From contig NZ_WJIB01000006.1 of NCBI RefSeq assembly GCF_019400745.1, forward strand, positions 1-64,000: DNA of 64,000 nucleotides, read 5' to 3'. Positions 34,252-41,499 of the stretch are shown piece after piece. Positions within the stretch are counted from its first letter, which is position 1; each line of letters starts with the position of its first letter. The notes under the pieces were generated by a model, which made no database searches, was not told where the DNA came from, and saw only the letters and a program-made list of their open reading frames with translations. The DNA comes from Cohnella sp. CFH 77786 (lineage in GTDB: Bacteria; Bacillota; Bacilli; Paenibacillales; Paenibacillaceae). A program made the translations under genes and the position numbers.

Positions 34252-36050
34252 CCCGTCACCTTCCTTCCCAGCACGGATACGGAATCGAGCGCATACGAGT
34301 CCAGCTGCTCCGGACGGTCCGCGAACTGGATTTTATACGTTTCCCGGTACAGTCCCGGCTGACGCAGCAGCTTGTCATGCCGCCCGCGCTGCACGATATG
34401 CCCGCGGTCCAGCACGACGATTTCGTCCGCGTGCATGAGCGAGGAGATCCGGTGCGCGATGATGAACGTCGTCCGCCCCTTCATCACTTCCCTCAGCGAC
34501 TGCTGGATTTCCTGCTCCGTCTCCATGTCGAGCGCGCTGGTCGAGTCGTCGAGGATCAGCACTTTCGGCTTTCGCAGAAACGCCCGGGCGATGGCGATCC
34601 GCTGCTTCTGGCCGCCCGACAGCCCCATGCCCCGTTCGCCGACGACCGTCTCGTAGCCTTGCGGGAGCTCGCGGATGAAATCGTCCGCCTTGGCCAGCCT
34701 CGCCGCCTCTTCGATATCCTCCATCGTCGCGTCCGGGCAGCCGTATGCGATGTTTTCCTTGATCGTCGTGGAGAACAGGAACGATTCCTGGAACACGATC
34801 GCCATATGGCGGCGCAGGCTCTCGAGCTCGATATGCCGGATATCGACGCCGTCCAGCGTGATCGCGCCTTCGGTCACATCGTACGCCCGCAGCAGCAGAT
34901 TCACGGCCGTCGATTTGCCGGAGCCGGTTCCTCCCAGGAGGCCGATGACGGAGCCCGGGGGCACGTCGAGATCGAAGCCGGTCAGCGCGGCCGGCTGGTC
35001 GTCGCGGGAGCCGTAGCGGAAATGAACGTCATCGTAACGGAGATGGCCGCCTGTCGACCCGTCCTCCAGAACGAGGCAATGCTCGGAGTTGCGCACCGCG
35101 ATCGGCTGGTTCAGCAGCTCGAGCAGACGCTCCCCCGCGGCTTTGGACATCGTGTATCCGTTGATTTGGAAGCCGAGCGTCCACAGCGGCGCCACGATGA
35201 TGGCAAGCATGCTCGACATGGCGACGAGATCGCCGAGCGTCAAATGTCCCGCGATGACCCGCCAGCCGCCGACCAGAAGGAGCAACGCGACGCTGAAGTT
35301 CGCGATGAACTCCATGACCGGAAAATACTTCGCCCACACGCCCGCGATCTCGAGGTGCTTTTCGCGGTATTCCTCGTTATTGCCGGAAAATTTCTTCACC
35401 TCGAACGGTTCGCGGGCGAACGATTTGACCGTGCGCACCCCCGTGACGTTCTCCTGGACGCTGACCGTCAGCCGGCCGACCGCCGAACGGATGGCGCGGA
35501 ACACCGGATGGATCTGCTGCTCGAACCGGATCGCGACGTATCCGAGCACCGGGATGACGGACAACGTGATCAGCGTGAGCTGCCAATCGAGGAAGAACAT
35601 GACGGAGAAGCCGAACAGCACGAGGAACGCGGTGTTCATCAACTGGGCCATGCCGAAGCCGATGAAGTTCCGGATCCCCTCGATGTCGGCGGTCAAACGG
35701 GACATCAAGTCGCCCGTGCGCGCCGTGTCGTAGAAAGAAAAGCTGAGCTCCTGAAGCTTGGAATAGCATCCGTTGCGCAGCCGATAGGCCAAACGGTTCC
35801 CCAGCCTGCCTCCGCAGAACCCGTGAACGTATTGGCAACCGGCCTTGATCACGACGATCCCTACCGCGAGAAGCGCGAGGGCGAGCACGCCATCGTACTT
35901 GCCGGGAACGATCATGTCGTCGATCAGCCTGCGGAGCAGCAGCGGATAGATCAGTCCAAGCGCCGTCGCCGCCGCCAGTCCCAATACGGAACCGAGCAAA
36001 AACGGTTTGTCTTGCCAGTAGTAGGCTTTCAACCCTCGGAAGATGTCCAA
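34248..36050 (-). CDS. ABC exporter half-transporter with degenerate Walker B
   Basis: A 600-aa fused membrane-ATPase protein (YfiB/YheI-like). Walker A is GGTGSGKST at 373-381 and the signature LSGGQ at 477-481 is canonical. Walker B reads LILDDSTSALD, with Asp502 in place of the catalytic Glu. This is the hallmark of the inactive site in heterodimeric exporters such as BmrCD and TM287/288. The start is TTG at 36050 with AAGGAGG 7 nt upstream. It is the first gene of the two-gene operon. A possible promoter (TTGCAG-17-TAAACT, minus strand) lies about 30-60 bp upstream. Confidence 0.93.
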   Translation of the reverse strand: MDIFRGLKAYYWQDKPFLLGSVLGLAAATALGLIYPLLLRRLIDDMIVPGKYDGVLALALLAVGIVVIKAGCQYVHGFCGGRLGNRLAYRLRNGCYSKLQELSFSFYDTARTGDLMSRLTADIEGIRNFIGFGMAQLMNTAFLVLFGFSVMFFLDWQLTLITLSVIPVLGYVAIRFEQQIHPVFRAIRSAVGRLTVSVQENVTGVRTVKSFAREPFEVKKFSGNNEEYREKHLEIAGVWAKYFPVMEFIANFSVALLLLVGGWRVIAGHLTLGDLVAMSSMLAIIVAPLWTLGFQINGYTMSKAAGERLLELLNQPIAVRNSEHCLVLEDGSTGGHLRYDDVHFRYGSRDDQPAALTGFDLDVPPGSVIGLLGGTGSGKSTAVNLLLRAYDVTEGAITLDGVDIRHIELESLRRHMAIVFQESFLFSTTIKENIAYGCPDATMEDIEEAARLAKADDFIRELPQGYETVVGERGMGLSGGQKQRIAIARAFLRKPKVLILDDSTSALDMETEQEIQQSLREVMKGRTTFIIAHRISSLMHADEIVVLDRGHIVQRGRHDKLLRQPGLYRETYKIQFADRPEQLDSYALDSVSVLGRKVTG

Positions 36051-36256
36051 AATCAGACCTCCTTCATTTGGTTACCACGGAAGTTTAACCCGATTTGGTG
36101 GGAGCTGCAATTTCATTCTGGGCCTATATGGCAGACTGAAGCGGAACCTGCCGGATTTACCGCGGCAGGATACCGGGATATCTCCGAAATGGTCGAAAAT
36201 GGTGCCCTTTCCCGGCATTTCGAATCGATAACGCAGCATGGCGGACCCTGAACGAG

Positions 36257-36303
36257 AAAAAAGCTTCTTTTGACGCCCTGAAGGGTCATAAAGAAGCTTT
36301 TTT
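36257..36303. terminator. Strong bidirectional terminator after dynA
   Basis: AAAAAAGCTTCTTT and AAAGAAGCTTTTTT are the outer arms of a long hairpin that continues inward as TGAC-CCCT/AGGGTCA. It ends dynA transcripts and insulates the ABC exporter operon. The remaining 36051-36256 holds the exporter promoter region and no gene. Confidence 0.85.
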
Positions 36304-36340
36304 CAATCAAACTGAACTTATCATTCCCTGCCTTAACGGT

Positions 36341-39300
36341 TTATTCGGCTTCCGCTTCCCGCGCGACTTGCTGCCATAATGCGCGAATGTCTTCGGGGGA
36401 CGCCAAGCCATCCGTCATCCCCGACTCGCCCAAACTGCCGGCGTAAGCCTCGAGCTCGCCGGCAAGTTCGGCGTACGCGTGCCGAAGGGTACCGCGGCAA
36501 GTCTCCGCGGCCAGCGCGTCCCATCGTTCGCGCAGGCGGGCGAGCGAATCGTCGGCGGTCCGGAACAGAAGCTCCGAAGCCGTATCCCGCAAAATGAGTT
36601 TCCCGTCGTTTTCGAAGAAATGCTTGGGGGACTTGAAGAGTTGCCACAACCGTTTGGCCTCCATGTCCGGTCCGCTCGCCAAAGGATCCTCCGCTGGGAA
36701 CCCGATCTCGGGCCGGGCAGACGGCTCTGCGGAGAACCCGGCGGCGGCGAGCGCGGATGCGGCTTCGGCCATTTTGGAATCGACAGTCCGCTGAAGGGCG
36801 ATTTCGATCCGCAGGCCGGCCGAGCGGAGCTCCTGCTGCAGGTCTTCCCCGACGCCGCGCCTCAGATCTTCCCAGCAAGCGGTCAGCAGCTTCTTCAAAT
36901 CCCGTCCGTCGTCCTGAAGCACAGAAGGATGAAAAGCCGATTGGAAATGCTCGTTGAACCGGTAGAAGACCCGCTGGCGCAAATGATACAGCTGCTCCGA
37001 GATCTCCTGCAGCAGAGGATGGACCGCCGCTGCTGCGTCGTTCGCCGTCCCTTGCTCCCGCCACGCGCGCGCTTGCGCGAACAGACGCTCGGCTTCCGCC
37101 GCCCGGCTCGCCGCATCCGCGGAAACGGAATGCAGCCAGCTGTCGAGCTGCCTGCCTGCCCGCTCCAGCTCCTTGCGCGCCGAAGCGGCGGCGAGGTCGC
37201 CGAGCTCCTGTCCGGCGAACGCGCGGAACGAAGCCTCGAATGCGGCAAGGCCGGAGATTTCGAGCGCCTCCCGGTCGCCTGCCTGCTTGGCTTGCAAGCC
37301 GTTCAGGCTGGAAACGGCGAACAGCCGCGGATGGCGAATGCCATGCTTCAGCAGCTGCGAGGCCACATGCTCCTTCACGGCCGCAAGCTCGCTGTCCGAG
37401 GAGGCGAGGTCGGCCGCGTTGATCAGGAAAAACATTTTGTCGAGCTCGAAGACGTCCTTGACGCTTCCGAGCTGGTTCAGAAACTGCCGGTCCGCCTCCG
37501 TGAACGCGTGGTTGTAATAGGTGACGAACAGGACGGCGTCGGCGTTTTTGATATATTCGAACGCGACGCCGGTATGGCGCGCGTTGATCGAATCCGCGCC
37601 GGGCGTATCGACGAGCACCGCGCCTCCCCTCGTCAGGGGAGCGTCCACGGCCAGGTCGATCTCCGCGACGAAGCAGGAAGCTTGCTCGTCCGCGGCATAC
37701 CGGCGGTAATCCTCTCCCGATGCCATAAAACTCGTATCGAGCCGGCCGGCGTAGGTCTGCCACCCTTCCGAGGCGGCTTTCAAGAAGGCGAGATGGGGTT
37801 TGCCTCGCGGATGCACCTCTTCCGCGGGCAGACGGGACGCCAGCGCCAGCAGGTTCTTCGCGTCATCGCCGGCTTGCCCGATCTGAGCCGCGGGGATCCC
37901 CAATCGCTTGAGCGATTGCCGGATGTCCCCGAGCAGGGACGCCTTCGTTTTCATCGTGATCCAGGCGGTACCGTCCGGATGCTCCGCGGTCGGCGCGACG
38001 ATCCGGTTGATCGTCGCCGTCGTCGGATTCGGCGAAACCGGCAGCGCGGGCCGTCCGACCAGCGCGTTGGCGAAGGACGACTTGCCGGCGCTGAACGCCC
38101 CGAACAGCGCGATCGTGAACCGGCGATCCCGGTAACGGGCCGCTTTCGCGGACAGGCCGTCCGCGGTTTTGGCCAGCGCCGGCACCTTCGCCAGCACCTT
38201 CGCCGCCCGTTCCAGCCATCCGGCTGCGGCGCCGGACATGCCAAGGGGCAGATCGGGCTCGACGATCGGCACGGGCGCCGCCTTCGCCGGATCCGTTTCT
38301 GCCGCCTCGCCCGACTGCTTCGGATCCGGGCGCGCTTCCCCCGGATCCGCGGGTAACTCTTCCGGCATCATGGCGGCTTCGGGAACGGGCAGCCCGAGCT
38401 CCTTCGCTCCGATGCCGTCAGGCAGCCGTTCAAGCAGACGATCCCTCTGCGTCCGTTCGGCCGCCTCCAGTTCCGCGAGGGCCTTGGCGGCCGTTTCGCG
38501 CCCGCGCAGATCGGCCAGTTCGCCTTCGAGCCGCCGCTCCTCGCGCTCTCGTTCCGGCGTCTTCCGCTCCTCCAAACGTTCGTTCCACGCCAAAGCGGCT
38601 TTCCGGTAATCGCCTTTGACGTCCGCGCTCAGCTCCGCCGCATAATGCAGCGTCGCCTGACCGTCCGCGCCCATGCCGGGCTTCACCCGGCTGCGCAGCC
38701 ATTCGGCCGTGACCGGCGCGAACGCCGATGCCAACGAGGCTTCCATCTCCGCCCCGTCCCAGCCGGCCTCCCGAGCCGCGCGGCGCAGCAGCTCCCGGAC
38801 ATGTCCGCTCAGGTGGGCGGAGATTTGGCGGTTGAAATCGTCAGCCAATGCGGCGAGCCGCCGTTCCCGCTCGGCTTCCGTCTTCGAGGCCCCGGCGAAC
38901 CAGCCGGCCTTGAAGCCGGGCTGCAGGCTCGCGAGCACGTCCGCCGCCTTGTCCCGCGTCTCCGCCGGAGTCAAATTCGCGTTCGCGAGCAGCCGGTCCA
39001 GCTCGGACCGCAGGACTTCCCGCCGCGCCGCCGGCGCCGACCGGAACGCCTCAACTTCGGCCTCGAGCCTCGCACGCCGCGTTTCCAATGTCTCCGCGCC
39101 TTCCCCGCCGCGAACGCCCATGCGTTCGAGCAGCCGCTCCTTCTCCTCGTGTTGCCGGGCTTGCAGCGTTTCGAGAAACCGGTCCGCCAAGTAGCGTGCC
39201 GACCGTTCCGCCGATCGGATCATCAGCTCCGCTCTCAGCGGCTGCAGGCGGGTCATCACCGACTGCAGCTCCTCCCATTGGGACAGCGGATGGGCGGGTT

Positions 39301-40057
39301 CTCGAAGCGATAGGAACAGCAGTCCGACGGGCTGGATTTTCCAAGCCTCCATCGCCTGCACGATCCCTTCCCGGAACGAGGCGAAAGAGACTTCCGACTC
39401 CCGGTGCTTGTCGATTTGATTCACGATGACGTAGACCGGCTTGCCCCACTCCGAAAGTGCCCGCAGGAATCGGAAGTTGACGTCGGACAGCACATGGTTG
39501 TAATCCGTCACGTAGAACACGACGTCCGCGAGATGGAGGGCGGATTCCGTCGCCGCCCGATGGGCGGAGTCGGTGGAGTCGACCCCCGGCGTATCCACGA
39601 TCGCCATCCGATCGCCAAGCAGCGGGATCGGATACGTCACCTCTATGGAAGCGACGCCTTCGCCGTCGACGGCGAAATCGTGCAGCTCGGAGGTCGGAAT
39701 CTCGCGTTCCTCCGACCGGGAGCCGTCATTGCCGCGGAAAACCATCCTCGCGGAAGGGCTTCCGTTCCGGACGGTGACCACGTTCGCCGACGTCGGAATC
39801 GGCGAGGACGGCAGCAGGTTCGCGCCGCACAGCGCGTTGACCAGCGTCGATTTGCCCGCCGAGAAATGGCCGCAGAACGCCACCGTGAGCAGCCCCTTCT
39901 CCAGCTTGCCGGCCAGCTCCCGATATTTGCCGCCTTGCTCCGGATCCCCCTCCGTTTGCGTAAATTCGGACATCCGAATGATGGCCTCGCGCAATTTTTC
40001 AAGCTCGATCGATTCGGTTCGTTCAGCCGTTGCAGCCGTTTCTTGGGGTCGGTTCAA
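36341..40057 (-). CDS. dynA: Double-headed dynamin family GTPase (DynA-like)
   Basis: A 1238-aa protein with two dynamin GTPase heads in tandem, as in B. subtilis DynA (YpbR, 1193 aa). Head 1: P-loop GHFSAGKS at 63-70, DTPGVDST, VNQIDK. Head 2: P-loop GAFSAGKSS near residue 655, DTPGADSI and INAADL. Long helical stalks follow each head. DynA tethers and fuses membranes and helps cells resist membrane damage and phage. The start is a TTG at 40057 whose TTGA overlaps the nth stop; GAGGAG lies 9 nt upstream. Longer frames to 40468 are an extension inside nth. Confidence 0.92.
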   Translation of the reverse strand: MNRPQETAATAERTESIELEKLREAIIRMSEFTQTEGDPEQGGKYRELAGKLEKGLLTVAFCGHFSAGKSTLVNALCGANLLPSSPIPTSANVVTVRNGSPSARMVFRGNDGSRSEEREIPTSELHDFAVDGEGVASIEVTYPIPLLGDRMAIVDTPGVDSTDSAHRAATESALHLADVVFYVTDYNHVLSDVNFRFLRALSEWGKPVYVIVNQIDKHRESEVSFASFREGIVQAMEAWKIQPVGLLFLSLREPAHPLSQWEELQSVMTRLQPLRAELMIRSAERSARYLADRFLETLQARQHEEKERLLERMGVRGGEGAETLETRRARLEAEVEAFRSAPAARREVLRSELDRLLANANLTPAETRDKAADVLASLQPGFKAGWFAGASKTEAERERRLAALADDFNRQISAHLSGHVRELLRRAAREAGWDGAEMEASLASAFAPVTAEWLRSRVKPGMGADGQATLHYAAELSADVKGDYRKAALAWNERLEERKTPEREREERRLEGELADLRGRETAAKALAELEAAERTQRDRLLERLPDGIGAKELGLPVPEAAMMPEELPADPGEARPDPKQSGEAAETDPAKAAPVPIVEPDLPLGMSGAAAGWLERAAKVLAKVPALAKTADGLSAKAARYRDRRFTIALFGAFSAGKSSFANALVGRPALPVSPNPTTATINRIVAPTAEHPDGTAWITMKTKASLLGDIRQSLKRLGIPAAQIGQAGDDAKNLLALASRLPAEEVHPRGKPHLAFLKAASEGWQTYAGRLDTSFMASGEDYRRYAADEQASCFVAEIDLAVDAPLTRGGAVLVDTPGADSINARHTGVAFEYIKNADAVLFVTYYNHAFTEADRQFLNQLGSVKDVFELDKMFFLINAADLASSDSELAAVKEHVASQLLKHGIRHPRLFAVSSLNGLQAKQAGDREALEISGLAAFEASFRAFAGQELGDLAAASARKELERAGRQLDSWLHSVSADAASRAAEAERLFAQARAWREQGTANDAAAAVHPLLQEISEQLYHLRQRVFYRFNEHFQSAFHPSVLQDDGRDLKKLLTACWEDLRRGVGEDLQQELRSAGLRIEIALQRTVDSKMAEAASALAAAGFSAEPSARPEIGFPAEDPLASGPDMEAKRLWQLFKSPKHFFENDGKLILRDTASELLFRTADDSLARLRERWDALAAETCRGTLRHAYAELAGELEAYAGSLGESGMTDGLASPEDIRALWQQVAREAEAE

Positions 40058-40743
40058 TTCGCAGCGCTCCTCTTCGTCTTTTTCGCCGGTGTCTTGCGGA
40101 GCGCCTCTTTCATCCGTGCTTTTCCTTCCTTGCACCGGTCCAGCAGCGGGCAGACGTCGCACTTCGGATTTTGGGCTTTGCAATGGTACCTTCCGAAAAA
40201 AATGAGCCGGTGGTGCGTGATCGTCCATTCGTCGCGGGGAACGAGCTTCATCAGCTTCTTCTCCACTTCCAGCACCGAGTCGTCCGGCTTGGCGACGCCG
40301 AGCCGCTTCGAAACCCGCTCCACATGCGTATCCACGGCGATCGCGGGTACGTCGAACGCGTTGGACACGACCACGTTGGCCGTTTTGCGCCCCACGCCGG
40401 GCAATTCCGTCAGCGCCTCGTGCTCGCGCGGGACTTCCCCCCCGTGCTTGTCGAGCAGGATCCGGCACAGCTTCTGGATGTTCGCCGCTTTGTTGCGGAA
40501 CAGGCCGATCCGGCGGATGTCGTTCTCCAGCTCTTCCAATGGCACGCTCAAGTAGTCCTGCGGGGTTCTATATTTCTCGAACAGCGCAGCCGTGACCTTG
40601 TTCACCGTTTCGTCCGTGCATTGCGCCGACAGCAGCACGGCGATCACCAGCTCGAACGGGTTCCGATGGTTCAGCTCGCATCTGGCGTCCGGGAACATTT
40701 CGGCTATCGTATCCAGGGTCTGCCTCATGGCGGCGGCGTTCAT
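40054..40743 (-). CDS. nth: Endonuclease III (DNA glycosylase/AP lyase)
   Basis: A 229-aa protein. The helix-hairpin-helix ELPGVGRKTANVV carries Lys120, and Asp138 lies in VDTHVERVSKRLG. The C-terminal [4Fe-4S] ligands are Cys188, Cys195, Cys198 and Cys204 in the C-X6-C-X2-C-X5-C pattern. It removes oxidised pyrimidines and cuts the abasic site. The ATG at 40743 follows GGGAGAG. It overlaps dynA by 4 nt. The dnaD gene that usually precedes nth in Firmicutes is missing here. A GGCCGCC-CGA-GGGCGG hairpin sits upstream at 40829-40845. Confidence 0.95.
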   Translation of the reverse strand: MNAAAMRQTLDTIAEMFPDARCELNHRNPFELVIAVLLSAQCTDETVNKVTAALFEKYRTPQDYLSVPLEELENDIRRIGLFRNKAANIQKLCRILLDKHGGEVPREHEALTELPGVGRKTANVVVSNAFDVPAIAVDTHVERVSKRLGVAKPDDSVLEVEKKLMKLVPRDEWTITHHRLIFFGRYHCKAQNPKCDVCPLLDRCKEGKARMKEALRKTPAKKTKRSAAN

Positions 40744-41163
40744 GGTCAAGCTCTCCCATCGTCGAAATTCCTCCCAAGTGTACCGAATCTTCTCCCTTCC
40801 GGCAATATCCCGCGCGAAAATGAACAAGGCCGCCCGAGGGCGGTCCACAATGATCGGAAAACCCTAAACCGAAAATGTAAGTCTTTCTTAGAGGCTGTCG
40901 ATTCATGGTGAACAGTTTGTAATGAATGGAGACATGCAGAGAGTGTATTTGATATTTCGAATACATTTATAGAATCCGGGTTAAGTCGCGTTTTCTGTAT
41001 GAAATATCGAATAGACTCGACTGATTCGATTTGTGAGCCGCTCAATATGTATTGTTTTACGCATACATTTTGTGGTTTCCCGCAATTTCTTAAGATAGGA
41101 ACAGTTACTCGACAGACTCTTACTCGCTTCAACTTCACCGGGTGCGCACTTCCAGAAAATATA
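40744..41163. other. AT-richer intergenic stretch without a gene
   Basis: From about 40890 to 41110 the base composition is clearly richer in A+T than the flanks. It contains inverted pairs GATATTTC (about 40949-40956) / GAAATATC (about 41001-41008) and ATGTAT / ATACAT (about 41047-41068). I see no ribosome-binding site with a convincing frame. It may be a decayed gene or an insertion remnant. Confidence 0.5.
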
Positions 41164-41442
41164 GCTCGTCCAGCAGGCTTAAACTCCGTCGACAGGTGCA
41201 GGCACGGCACTTTCAGCTCGTCCCGCAGGCTTAAACTCCGTCAACAGGTGCCGCACGGCACTTTAAGCTCGTCCCGCAGGCTTAAACTCCGTCAACAGGT
41301 GCCGCACGGCACTTTAAGCTCGTCCCGCAGGCTTAAACTCCGTCGACAGGTGCAGGCACGGCACTTTAAGCTCGTCCCGCAGGCTTAAACTCCGTCAACA
41401 GGTGCCGCACGGCACTTTAAGCTCGTCCCGCAGGCTTAATTA
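41164..41442. repeat. 51-52 bp tandem repeat array, five full copies plus a partial one
   Basis: The unit GCAGGCTTAAACTCCGTC followed by (A/G)ACAGGTGC and ACGGCACTTTAAGCTCGTCCC begins at 41173, 41225, 41276, 41327 and 41379, and a truncated copy at 41430. Periods are 52, 51, 51, 52 and 51. Two variants alternate (GTGCCGCACGGCAC, a perfect hairpin, and GTGCAGGCACGGCAC). The array lies between the SLH gene terminator and the nth upstream region, with no gene inside. Confidence 0.95.
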
Positions 41443-41463
41443 CGACGCAAAGTGTATCAAAGA

Positions 41464-41483
41464 AGGCCGCCCGAAGGCGGCCT
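41464..41483 (-). terminator. Terminator after the SLH gene
   Basis: AGGCCGCC-CGA-AGGCGGCCT is a near-perfect hairpin 17 bp after the SLH-gene stop; on the minus strand it is followed by TCTTTG. Confidence 0.75.
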
Positions 41484-41499
41484 ATCCGTGTGGCAGTCT

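Noticed and set aside
40058..40468. Longer dynA frame starting at 40468
   Set aside because: This extension lies inside nth in another frame, lacks dynamin-like sequence and has no ribosome-binding site; the TTG at 40057 has one.
41164..41442. Possible CRISPR array (regular repeats every 51-52 bp)
   Set aside because: The whole unit repeats, with no unique spacers between short repeats, and no cas genes are in the window.
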